Below, one piece after another: positions 13,339-24,055 of a stretch of 64,000 nucleotides of DNA. Origin of the DNA: Straminergon stramineum (taxonomy: Eukaryota; Streptophyta; Bryopsida; Hypnales; Calliergonaceae); NCBI GenBank assembly GCA_963920665.1, contig OY987268.1:2234501-2298500 (forward strand), in the 5' to 3' direction. The position numbers and the translations under genes are program-made. The stretch's first letter is position 1, and each line of letters starts with the position of its first letter. The notes below the pieces were generated by a model. It did no database searches. It had not been told where the DNA came from and worked only from the letters and a program-made list of their open reading frames with translations.

Positions 13339-13521
13339 TTGTCAACCCGCTTCGGAGATTATTAAATAGAATAATTATACACTCGGAACTGCACAGTTTT
13401 ACTCATTGACCGGTCATGGAAGATAGCGGCTCTAGCTTCAGTTGCCAAATGTCAACTCGCTTAGCAAATTAATCAGTAAAAAACTCGGATTCAGAGCTGC
13501 ATAGTTTCGCTCATTGATCGA
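13339..13521. repeat. Diverged direct repeat, period about 110 bp
   Basis: Two units beginning GTCAACCCGCTT (about 13339) and GTCAACTCGCTT (about 13449) share the tail 'CTCGGA..CAGAGCTGCA/ACTGCACAGTTT..CTCATTGA'. A third fragment with CTCATTGATCGATC occurs near 14530. It is non-coding. Confidence 0.5.
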
Positions 13522-13550
13522 TCGGTGTGGGTCCTTGTCAACACCTTGAA

Positions 13551-13940
13551 GGTAAGGAGGCAACCCATTTTCAACTACTTAAGCAGTTACACCTGTCTGG
13601 AGGGCGAGTTTTTTGGGGGGACTTTTCTAGTGTGCAAAAATAGAGTTAAGAAGGTTTCCATAATTTTTTAGATTTTTATTTCGTAAAACATAATTATTAT
13701 GAATTTTTGAGTGGAAGATTCCATTCCTCCCACTTTGCTCATGTAGACCTTCATGTTTCCCACAAGGGCTAGTTGCAAAATCCACCCAAGAATTGAGAGT
13801 GTTGTAAAACAATCACAATGTGCCACAACTACAAGGGGAATTGTGCTATAATTAATCATGATCATCCCCTTCTGTGCGAAAAGATAGCACTCTATATTGC
13901 CAAAAGGGGACATTGATCAGGAATGGGTTGCCTCCCTTAT
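13551..13940 (+). mobile_element. ~390-bp MITE, copy 2 of the 12660-13063 family
   Basis: The left end GGTAAGGAGGCAACCC and right end GGGTTGCCTCCCTTA form terminal inverted repeats. The body matches 12660-13063 in the same orientation. The flanking TTAA is degraded in this copy. The two copies have diverged substantially, which suggests they are not recent. Confidence 0.7.
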
Positions 13941-14281
13941 ACATACATACATATATGCAACCTAGAATCATCACTACTGTAATTACAGCTTAGCATTATT
14001 ACTAATTATTCAACATAAATTATTTATTGGGTCTTCTGGGTAACTGAAAGAGAATTAATTCCAACACACTCTAACATGCAGCATTTGGACACTAGATGAA
14101 TATGTTGTGTATTTTCAAAGTCTTGTCTTTGCATGCACCAAAAATTAAGACATCTTTTAAGCATGTGCATCTTGTGTCATCAGTAACTCTAGGTTTTGAA
14201 GACTCCTTTGGCCCAAATCTAGGTGTAGAATTGGGGGGCAATGTTAGATTTTGGGTGTTCAAATCGACCTTAGTAAATTAT

Positions 14282-14513
14282 TTAACCCTTAAACGTCGAC
14301 ACGGCCATTTTGTGGCCAATGGATGACAAGGAATCTCTCTATTTAGGACAAAAGTGCAACTATTCATCCTTCGAATTTTGTGCGGAAAGGGAAGATCTTC
14401 TATAATACTTTGACCTCCAATGTGTATTTTTTATTTGTTTTTAAAGTACATGATGTCACACGGTTCCAAAAGCCATGATTTCCACGGTCACCAGTCTGTC
14501 TTATAAGGGTTAA
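14282..14513 (+). mobile_element. ~232-bp TTAA-bounded MITE, copy 1
   Basis: It begins TTAACCCTTAAACGTCGACA at 14282 and ends TTATAAGGGTTAA at 14513, so it is bounded by TTAA and inverted CCCTTA/TAAGGG termini. It matches 14941-15178 in direct orientation and 11033-11263 in inverse orientation. It is non-coding. Confidence 0.7.
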
Positions 14514-14940
14514 AATGCTCTAGCTGAGCTCATTGATCGATCACATTGCTATCTGGTGCAGAGAGCTACGTAAGACTGAGGATCTTTTTCTTTTACAGTG
14601 GAAGTATCGTTGTGTTTATGGCGTGGACGTAGTAAGTTGGGATTAATTCAATGGAAGTATTATAATTACAATAGTATTTCCGAAGTCTTGCAGGCAGTCT
14701 CTCTGCTTCTCTGGTGCTTTTGGAATCAGTGGTGCTGAAAAAAGCACGGGTCAGCGTGAGCGAATCTTGGGTTGACGAGTGGACAGGAAGGTTGCTGAAT
14801 TGTTCGAGTAAGTTACAGTGCTTGGCAACTTTGGCTCCGGGACTCTGGCCTTTGGGTTGCTTCACGCTGTTTTCTTTCACACTAATTTAATTATTTCATA
14901 GCGTGACAGGTTTTGCTGAAAGTCAGCACCCGGGGTTCCG

Positions 14941-15178
14941 TTAACCCTTAACCCAGAAAGGACGCTGCAGACGTTTAGTGTCCGATGAATGACAAGGCAT
15001 TCTCCTCTGTAGGACAGAAATTCAACTATTCATCCTTGAAATTAGTGGTGGGAAGTGGAGATCTTCTACAATATTTTGACTTCAAATGAGCTCTTTTGAT
15101 TTTTTTTTAATACCAATAATTCCCACGGATTCAGAAATGATGATTTCCACATGGACCCCCATGTCCTTCCAGGGTTAA
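14941..15178 (+). mobile_element. ~238-bp TTAA-bounded MITE, copy 2
   Basis: It begins TTAACCCTTAACCC at 14941 and ends AGGGTTAA at 15178. Shared blocks with 14282-14513 include ATGACAAGG..TTCTC, GGACA.AA.TTCAACTATTCATCCTT and GGAGATCTTCTACAATA.TTTGAC. It is non-coding. Confidence 0.7.
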
Positions 15179-15316
15179 AGGATGAAGCCCCAATGACCAA
15201 GGTAGTCAGCAAAACTATTCCGATTATTGAACCAATAGGTGCATTCTATTTTTCTATAGTCAACAGTGAAGTCATCCATTGGACACAAAATGTTCGCTTC
15301 GACGTTTAAGGGTTAA
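15179..15316 (-). mobile_element. Inverted fragment of the TTAACCCTTAAACG family
   Basis: The block ending CGACGTTTAAGGGTTAA at 15316, preceded by CATCCATTGGACACAAAATG, is the reverse complement of the left end of the 14282-14513 element. The rest of the interval is not clearly alignable, so this is a truncated or diverged copy directly abutting the previous one. Confidence 0.5.
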
Positions 15317-15743
15317 GTTATTTTTTTATCAAATGAAGAAACTTTAGTGTAGGGAGTAGCATGTACCGTAAGACACTTGGGTTCAGTTTGGTACGTGTGA
15401 CGGGTAGGGTTAATTATTTGAAATGATAAATATCGTGGGGCTTTTTTGGTTTTCTTACCAATGGTTATATGGCCTTTCTTTGAAGAAGGTTTGAGTTTCA
15501 TGGCTTCTTCATTCTGGAGGTCTTGAATTAAAGGAAGCCAATTTTGAGTGTACAATTCTGAATATGCAATTTTTGTATACAATTTTTGTATGTTTTTGCT
15601 TTGCATGATGGATGAAATGAGGTTTGGGAAACATTGTGGAAGCAATGTGCATAGCCTTGATTATTGCTAGCATTTTTATACACTTTTTTTTTCTTCCTAT
15701 AGGCTTAAAGTCATCTATTTTTTTTGGAAGCAATTAGGCATTA

Positions 15744-16014
15744 CATTAGAGGGGATTTGAGGCCTGAGGAGGCCTGCTTTAGGCCTGTTCCTTGTGCAAT
15801 CCAGGAACGGCTAATTACTGTTAGAAAAAAAATATCAAAGAAAAAAATCTTAGCTTTGAAATGCAAAAAGAAGTTGAAATTTTTGTTTCATTTTCATTTT
15901 TTTTGTGATGTGGTAGTGTCTTAGCCACGTCAAACTGCAGCAGTGGTGCAGTTCTTGCATTCCCCATGGCCTGGGAACTCGTAGGCATGTAGAGGCCTCA
16001 AATATCCCCTAATG
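15744..16014. mobile_element. ~270-bp MITE with CATTAGAGGGGATTTG-type ends
   Basis: The left end CATTAGAGGGGATTTGAGGC (from 15744) and the right end (15993-16014, finishing AAATATCCCCTAATG) are imperfect inverted repeats of about 22 bp. The centre carries a TGATGTGG...GCCACGTC-like block also seen inside the element at 5395-5697, so both probably belong to one family. It ends directly against the next element at 16016. Confidence 0.6.
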
Positions 16015-16015
16015 A

Positions 16016-16963
16016 CCCCTAAATTTCTCTGACTAAGTTTTCGCTAAAAATGCTCTAAAATTGCCATTTTCAGTATAAATACCAAATTTTTGAAAAAAAA
16101 ATCTTTTTTGACACATGTAAGTATGTAACCATAGGATCTTGTAGCATGCTGACTTGAAAAAATATGGTAAAAATTTCAGAGATTCCCATTGTGTAGATTG
16201 CAAGATACAAGCATTCAAATTCACAGAAACCATTTCTTTGGCTTGGCGAAATACATAGCAATTGCACTTCAGAAGCTCACTTTTCTATGAAAAAATTTCC
16301 ATGAAATGATGGTGCTTCTTTGGATTCTTTTTACTATACAAGTTGACTACATGCTTGAAAATTTTCAGATCATTTGAAATTGCACAACATATAGGAAAAA
16401 AATAGTAAGTAGATAGTAGTAGAGAATGATTCAAAAGACTAAATTGTTAAGAATTTAATTATGGAATTGAAAAATGAAAATACCAATGGTTGCAATGTTG
16501 TAATAAAAAATCTACATCCTATGATTTTATTTTTTTCCAAAAATATTGAAAATTGAGTAAGATAAAGTACTTTAAAGTTATTTTAGAGTAGAGAATCTAT
16601 AACTACATGCAAACTAAAACATCTCATAACTTTTGACTTATTGATCAAAATGTAATGATTCAAAGCTTTCCATGCATATATAACTTTAGAAAAACAATAT
16701 CTAATTTTTGTTTTTGAAAAAAGTGATTTTTTCTAATTTGCCCAAATTGCCCATTTACGAAAAAAAGTAACATATTAGGCCATATTTCCATAACTTTTGA
16801 CTCATATTACCAAATGTCATGAAATTTAGTGCATATGAAAGATATTCCTTCTCCCCACCTTCTATTAAAGTTTGGGCCAAAAATATGAAAATCTCTAGTC
16901 ACACGTACTTGTCTAAAATTGCTATGTAGCCAAAAAAATACATGCTAGTCCTTTAGGGGTTAA
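16016..16963 (-). mobile_element. ~944-bp TTAA/CCCCTAA element, copy A (inverted)
   Basis: Read on the minus strand it starts at TTAA (16960-16963) with CCCCTAAAGGACTAGC and runs to 16016, ending against an altered TTAA (ATGA). It matches 17575-18505 and 40347-41288 throughout, for example in the AAAATCTCTAGTCACA.GTACTTG region near its start and the ACCATAGGATCTTGTAG region near its end. It is non-coding and probably a non-autonomous DNA transposon. Confidence 0.75.
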
Positions 16964-17317
16964 CCCCTAAGCACTCTGACATCAATTATGGGGACAATGA
17001 ACAAATTGTAACTTGAGTTTCATCCTCCTAATTGCTTGGATGGAACTCATGGAAGTTATTCTAATTTGTGGACATACTCTATGAAGTTGTTGTTCTATCT
17101 AAGGGTTGGATTTGGTGTTACTAAAATACATATTTTTCTAAAATTACAAATGTGCAAGTATGTCAAGTGGTTGAACAAGACAAAATTGCATTGACTCTAG
17201 TTTGAAATTGGATTTGCCAAAATGAGGTCATAGATTTTAAGAACACGAAAATTTCAAAAAATTGCCATTTCAGGTCATTTTGTTGTAAAAGATAAATATG
17301 ATGATTTTGAGTTTTTG
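16964..17317 (+). mobile_element. Truncated copy of the ~580-bp TTAA/CCCCTAAG family
   Basis: Starting right after the shared TTAA, the sequence CCCCTAAGCACTCTGACATC matches the left part of 48606-49190 and the ends of the inverted copies at 55113-55689 and 56179-56768. It shares the AGTTTCATC..CCTAATTG..TGGATG and TTTCTAAAATTACAAATGTG blocks. The second half is missing, and another element end follows at 17318. Confidence 0.65.
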
Positions 17318-17520
17318 TTAACCCCTAAAGGAGTGAGGGCTTTTCTCCATTGAAACAATCTCAAAATTGCCACTTCTATTGCAAAGAGAAACAAACTTTA
17401 AAACTTTTTTTTTTGCATATCTAACCATAGGATCTTATATTAGACTAGTATAAAAATGTATGGAAGAAATTTCAGAAACTTTGACCACATAGATTGGAAG
17501 ATATTGACATCCAAAATAAA
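17318..17520 (-). mobile_element. Partial end of the ~940-bp TTAA element family
   Basis: It begins TTAACCCCTAAAGGAG. It contains the CTCAAAATTGCCA, GCATATCTAACCATAGGATC and TTTCAGAAACTTTGACCACA blocks that correspond to the distal end of copy A (16016-16300). Only this end is present, making a truncated third piece of the cluster. Confidence 0.5.
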
Positions 17521-17574
17521 GAAAACAAGTGTTTTTGCAATATGATTGGCTAGATTTTTTGGCTTTAAATTTTC

Positions 17575-18505
17575 TTAACCCCTAAAGGACCAAGTTGCAT
17601 TTTTTGGCAACATAGAAATTTTGGGCAAGTACATGTGACTAGAGATTTCTATGCTTTTCTCCCAAACTTTAATAGAAGGTGTGGACGAGGAATATCTTTC
17701 ATGTGCACTAAATTTCAAGACATTTGGAAATATGAGTCAAAAGTTATGGCTTAATATGTAGTTTGTTTCTCAACTCGGGTAGTTTGGGCAGATCTTAAAA
17801 AATCACTTTTTTCAAAAAATAAAAATTTGAAATTGGTTTTTTAGATTTACAAATGTATAGAAAGCTTTAAATCATTCCATTTTGATTAGGAAGTCAAAAG
17901 TTATGACATGTTTTAGTCTGCGAGCAATTATAGATTCTCTACACTAAAATAAACTTTGAAGTCCTTTATTTTACTCAATTTTCAATATTTTTGGAAAAAA
18001 ATAAAAATAAGGCCTAGATTGTTTATTACAACATTAAAACCATTGGGATTGGCATTTTTCAATTCCATTACTACATTCGGTTAACAATTTAGTATTTTGA
18101 ATCATTCTCTACTTCTTTGTACTTACTATTTTTTTCCTTATGTTGCACAATTACAAATGATCTAAAAATTTTCTAGCATGAAGCCATTTTGCCTTGAAGA
18201 ATGGATCTAAAGAAGCACCACCAATTTGGACATATTTTGATACAAATGTGAGCTTGTGAAGTGCAACCTCATGGTTTTCTACAAGGTCAAAAAAATGATT
18301 TTTGTCACTTCCAATGCTAATATCTTGCAATCGACATAGTGGAAATTTATGAAATTTTTTCCACATATTCTCAATCTAGCTTACTACAAGATCCTATAGT
18401 TACATATGTCCCAATGATATTTTTCAAATATTTGGTACTTGTATTAGAAATGGCAGTTTTTGAGTGTTTTTGGAGATAACTTCGTCAAGGAATTGTAGGG
18501 GTTAA
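17575..18505 (+). mobile_element. ~923-bp TTAA/CCCCTAA element, copy B
   Basis: It is bounded by TTAA at 17575-17578 and 18502-18505, with inner termini CCCCTAAAGGACC and the inverted TAGGGG. It lies in the opposite orientation to copy A (16016-16963), so the pair forms a large imperfect palindrome around 16.96-17.58 kb. Direct copy C is at 40347-41288. There are no coding frames beyond chance. Confidence 0.8.
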
Positions 18506-20189
18506 CTTAAATTTTTTGTATTATTGATTTTGATTTTCTAAGTTTATATGTTGAATACTTGAGTTCAAAATCTAGGAAAAAAATTCAAGAAAAAAACCAC
18601 TTAATTTTTACTCATTAAAAGATTGTTAAGTGAAGTAGGTTCAAGATTGAAGGAAAAACTAAGTCGTTAATAGCTCTTTGATTAAATTGAAATACAATAA
18701 TCTCAATATGGAGATTGTTCTAGCAAGCAAGCATAACCCTCTCTGCCTTTCTTTTTTGGAAAATTACAAAAATTGCATTAAAAAATGGATCTTGTAAATT
18801 ATTTTTGCAAGAAGATGCTTAGATTGCTTCCAAAACTAAAATTGTCCATAACTTTCTCCCCACTAGTTCAAATAGAATGAATCAATACTTCCAATGTAAA
18901 TAAAATAAAATAAGATAAAATAAAATTTTAGGAATTAAAATAAATAAATTATTTTGACTTTTTGAGATTTTTAGGGTGCTGCCAACCAACCTCCATTTTT
19001 GACTTATTGTTCCATAACTTTTTCTCCTCGGCACCGATTGAAATAAAAATTATATATCCACAAAGCTCTTGCAAAATCGCACATCTTCAAAAAAATTCCG
19101 AAAAAATTTCAGTAAAAAACTGAGGTCATAGGAGCCTACCCGAACCCAAATTGTCTCTTGAGGGGACAACCTTTTGGGGTTAAGGGCATGCTTCCATCTG
19201 GAATCGGGGCCAGTGAAGTCCACCGATCAACGGTGAAATGGGTGTCTGTTTTTTCTGAAACTCCCTATCCACTGCTGATCGGTGAAGTTCACTGGCCCCT
19301 ACTCCACATGGAAGCCCGCCCTAACTTCAATGTACGATCCATGAGTTGGAAGCATTGTAATGTTGCTTGTACGTGTTTAGGTTGACCTATCATACGGTAG
19401 ACTTGGGGACGTCGCTAGTTTTTGTTTAAATTAAGCAACGTAATCATGGAACCGGAGTGCAGAATTCTCGGCGACTCACTGTTTCGGTGAAATGAATTGA
19501 AATGAAATCCAATCATTCAGTGTCTGCATCACTTTACTTGGGGCGGAGGTCTTTCAATATGAGGTGGTGGGCTTCCGCATTTTGCTGTGCAAGAGACTGA
19601 CTGAGTGACGTAACTTAAGCTTAGCATGCATGGGCTCAGAGTTGGCCCATGTTGCAGGACTTCGCAGGTGCCACAGCTGTTTCCAGTCTTGTGCACTGGC
19701 GACCTTCAGTTCTTGTTAGTTCTCTCCTTGCTGAGTTTCCATCAAGCTCAGGCAATGTTTTATGGCACGAATTTTAGCCAAATGGGCAACTGAAAAGATT
19801 ATTCAGTTACGTATGTGAAAGTCTGAATAGTATTGTACCGTACGCATAGGTCAGTTTCGGCATGTTGAAGTCGAAAGAGTTTACTTTTCACAGTTCGACA
19901 ATTTGGCAGGCGGATAGGAATTTTTTGCTTTTCGGCACTTTCTCCTAACTTTGGACTGATTATTCCTTCTATTCATGCGAAAATGTGTTCCTTTTCCTAT
20001 TTTTTCTCAAGAATAATTTTTTCAGATTTTAAGAAACAGTTGTAAATATATTTTTTTATTTTGACATTTTCCAAATTTTCCCGAGTTATTTACAAAACTA
20101 ACCTACACGTACAGTATTGTACAAGACCCCTCATACTAACTCTTAGATTAGATATGTGTTGAATGAATGTGATCTAACTAACTAGTGTG
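18506..20189. other. Intergenic DNA with one strong hairpin; no gene recognised
   Basis: Apart from the inverted repeat at 19184-19321 nothing is assignable. The stretch 19390-19900 is less AT-rich than its surroundings but holds no frame I can connect to a protein family. Confidence 0.4.
19184..19321. repeat. GC-rich 52-nt inverted repeat (hairpin)
   Basis: The left arm 19184-19235 (starting GGGCATGCTTCCATCTGGAA) pairs with the right arm 19270-19321 (ending CATGGAAGCCCGCCC) with roughly 85 percent complementarity around a 34-nt loop. TTAAGGGC on the left and GCCCTAA on the right suggest a tiny TTAA-type MITE. A transcribed hairpin locus is a less likely alternative. Confidence 0.65.
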
Positions 20190-20395
20190 GAATTTTGTTA
20201 AAATGGTGCCATTCTGGAACTTTGGCATTTTTATGGTTTAGACTACACAGTTAGAAATGTATACTTATCCTAGATGGCACTTTTACGGTTAGACTGCACA
20301 ATTTGAAACATGTCATTGACCTAAATGGTACTTTTACTATTTTAATTGTGTAGTTTGAAAATGGCGTACAGAATGGCACCATTTTAATGAAATTC
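20190..20395. mobile_element. ~206-bp MITE with 27-bp terminal inverted repeats and internal repeats
   Basis: The left end 20190-20216 (GAATTTTGTTAAAATGGTGC...) and right end 20369-20395 are inverted repeats with two mismatches in 27. Between them the motif 'GACTACACAGTT..' / 'GACTGCACAATTT' / 'GTGTAGTTTGAAA' recurs at roughly 58-60-bp spacing, the last one inverted. It is non-coding. Confidence 0.7.
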
Positions 20396-23300
20396 TGTAT
20401 ACTGCTATTGTGAACCTTTAGATGAAAATAGATGAAATTTGATTGAGATGGTGATTGCAAGAGCTATTTATTGCGCTTGTTTGAGTTCTTGTTTATTTTT
20501 TGTTGGAGAACTTGAAAATCAGAATAATAATTTAAAAAACAGAAACACAATATGGCCAATGTATAGACCTATATAATATGATAAGATTGTACACCATGAA
20601 GAGCTACCATGTAATAATTAACTCTCTAAGAAGGAGAACTAAAAAAAGTGCAAAATCTTAAAAAGATACGTACTTTGACATTTCAATTTGTAAAAAATAG
20701 GAAAATATTTTATAATATAAAAATATAAAATAGACATTTGAAACAATTCTATGTGAAAATGATCATTCAACAAAAGAAACAACAATTTTTTTCTATGTTT
20801 CAAAATGTATGCACAAACATTTATTTTGTGAACTTCTACACAACATAGAATTAACTATAATACCTAAATATTTTTTTATAGAGTAGCTGTTAATCCACTT
20901 GATGGTTGGCTCATCTAAGTTTTAGTTCCAATTTTCTTAGAATGGTTACCCAATAGAATTCCCAACTCCCCTCAAGACAAGGGTGACATATTTTCAAAAC
21001 CATTAGATGAAATTTGAAGGCATGAAGAAGCTGCAAATTATTTTGATTTCTCAAGCTGTGGGAACTCGCCACATCAACAGTTTGACATGGCTTAGTCACT
21101 GCCACATTAGAAGATAATATTATTTTTAATTATTTTTTTTGGAAAAACATTATTTTTTTAAGTTAGTTTTAAGTTCATCAGTACTTTCTAGAAATTTTGG
21201 GGATTTTTTCTCATTTTTTTCTCCAAAAATTCGGAAATTTAGCCCATTATTGGCTAGTTCCCAATTTCTGGCAGCACAGGGAACAATGCAGGAAACAACC
21301 TTGAAACGGGCTCTTGAAGCCCTCAATTGCCCTCTAATGTAAATATTTTCCACTAAATTAATTTAAGAGAGAAATGAAAAGAAATAAACAAAGGTTTAAA
21401 TTGTTCATATCCACCTTCATTATGAATTTCAACTACATCCATTTGGTTCATTTTTTTAATCCTAGAAGGAAGTTAAGGATTTTTTGTGTCCTTTGGATGG
21501 TCAACTAGGCTTTGCGCATATTGAAAAATTGAGGATTTTCATCCAAATTTTTGTATGAAATTTTATTGATACTATATTCCCATTAATAAATTGGTTCAAG
21601 CGGGAGTTCAAGATGTTTTTGTGCTTTTAAAAAATTTTATATGGGATATTTTATCAAAAGAATGGTACATTATCCAATATATTTCAATCTTTTGAGTTTT
21701 TTTCTCGAGGGTTGTTATTATGTGATTAAGCTTAGGAGTATAAACTTATGAGCCTAGAAGACTAGAAACCTACGTTATAGGTGTCTACATTATAGAAAGC
21801 TTTCATGAATCCATAAATATAGTGTAATTATGCAATAGATATTTATGTACTTTAGATGTTTATATTAGAAGCACTTTCAATGGTTGTAAGATATCTATTT
21901 ATACACATGCTCAAGGCTCACATGCTTGCATTTTTATATCCACACACTAGCATTGTTTTTTTTTTCATTCTAAGACTTGATTTTGACATTCTAAACAATT
22001 TCTTTTGCTTTTGAGAAAAAATAATATTACAAAGCTTTTGGAGTATAGTTTATTTCCTAATTAGAAATTTTGAAGAATTTTTTAAAATAAACATTTTAGT
22101 GAAGTTTGAAGTTGAAGGTCTATAACTACATTTCTAAATATGGAATGATACAAAAATTATCTTTCCAATTTAGCGTTCTATACTATAATCATTAGTAAAA
22201 GAATGGGCTTCAATAGGGCTACTAGAATTTAAACCAATAGTTCATAAAGTGTAAATAAAAATAAAATATTACTATTATTTCTTGAACTTGCACTATTGGT
22301 CTAGATGTGGGAGTTTTCTTGAAGCCCCATTCTTTCTCTACTAGTACTAAAAGAAATTAGAAATTTTGAATATAATTTGTATTTGATATAGATTTTCTTC
22401 CATTTTTCTTCAAAATCTCCTGGTAATTTAAAATTTACACAAAAAAACTTGAAAATTTTACGACAAATAGAAGACATGTGATTCCATCTTTGAAAAAATA
22501 AATCCAAAAACTTTAACTTATAAATAATGAAAAATGGAGGAAACATAGTAAAAGACTTTTAAGTTTGACTACATGATTATAGATTTTGTGCTTTAGTGGT
22601 TAATAAGTATGGATGGAAAGCATTGTGGCACTAAAGGTTTGACAAGAATAGGTCAAGTGTTTCTTACCATCATCTAATAAGGCAACCATTTTGAAATAGT
22701 ATAAGATAATGAAGATCACATCATATTGATTTTATCTAAATACCAAGAACTTTCATATTGATAAAACTTGTAAATTTGCATAATTTTCAATATTAATACA
22801 AGTTGGCGATTTGGTATTATATCGTGAAGTGCACTAATTGAATCAACTTTTGTAGTAGTGCATATGATTCAATTTACCAAACTCACTTTTAAAAAGTAAT
22901 TTGGGTTGAAATATCATTGTGGTGTACTCAAAGCTACACAAGATTTTTGTGTCCAAACAATATTTTTGGTGTGAAACTAATTAGAGGCCTTACTAATGGT
23001 TGGAAAAATAATTGGTGAAAAGATGGTTTTTGACTAACTTCATTGAAGGTGCTTCTCGGGGTAATTAGCCACTTTCTACTTTATTTGTAGTAAATCTGTA
23101 AAACCTAGCCAAATTTAAAAAAGGACATTTTAAATTTGCTACAAGTTCATCAAAAAATGCAGAATATTTTATTAAATTGGGTATGAATATGATAATTTTA
23201 TTAGTTTGGATATAAAATTAATTAATCACTAATGCACCTCGTTGGTCTTCAGATTCTTTCATTATATTGTTCTCTTTGGTGTTCAACATTAGAATCGAGT

Positions 23301-24055
23301 TTCAAGATGTTGAAGATTGAAAGATAGAATTTGCTAAAACCATTTGTATCCCAAAGTAGGCCCAAATAAATCTCCAAAAAAAAATGAGTCTTCATTGTAA
23401 AATATCACTTCTAGGGCAGTGAAACTTTGAAAGGTTTATAGAGCTTTGACCTCTCAATAACTTTTGCAAATTTCCAAATGGCATTCTTGAACTTCACTTA
23501 ATTTATCCACAATTTGCCTATTTGTGACCAAAAAACCAGAATTTCTGTCACAAAACCACCACTGTCAGAAATATTCTAGATAATAGCTAATCCTATCTTC
23601 ATTATCATGAGCCGTACAACAGTATGCAACCAATTCCTCACCTTATTGGATTTTACACATGTCAATTTGATGACCAACAATTTTTGTTGCAGTGAAAATT
23701 CTACTCATGGGGTAGAGTTTTGAAATTCAATTCATAAGAGGGTTTCATGCATTATTGATCAAGCAAGAGTAACTACTCACGATAATGCAATTAGTGGAAG
23801 ACAAAATACCTGTTTTATGTTTCATTTTTCAATTAGACATCATTTTGTTTTATTTGTTCAGTAGCTCCTGCCTGTGAAGAGAAGCACCAATGAGACCACA
23901 AATAATCTAATGAAAGAAGATAGTCTGATAAGCAGTATGTGAAACCCACCATTAATCGAGGATGCTGTTACAAAAGGCTTACTTCCTCTACATTGAATTT
24001 CAAAATCTTCACAAAAGCACAAACGAAAACAAGAAAATCGACAATGATTGTGCTC
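20396..24055. other. AT-rich intergenic DNA, no gene recognised
   Basis: There are only short chance frames. A single MITE-like end (GCCCTCAATTGCCCTCTAATG) lies near 21320-21342. A partial GTGTTTCTT-type end of the ~725-bp family lies near 22640-22680. From about 23850 the composition shifts toward the 3' end of the helicase gene that follows on the minus strand. Confidence 0.5.

Noticed and set aside
14593..15733. Minus-strand frames of 74-110 codons
   Set aside because: They overlap the TTAA elements or their flanks and show no domain, splice structure or codon pattern of a gene.
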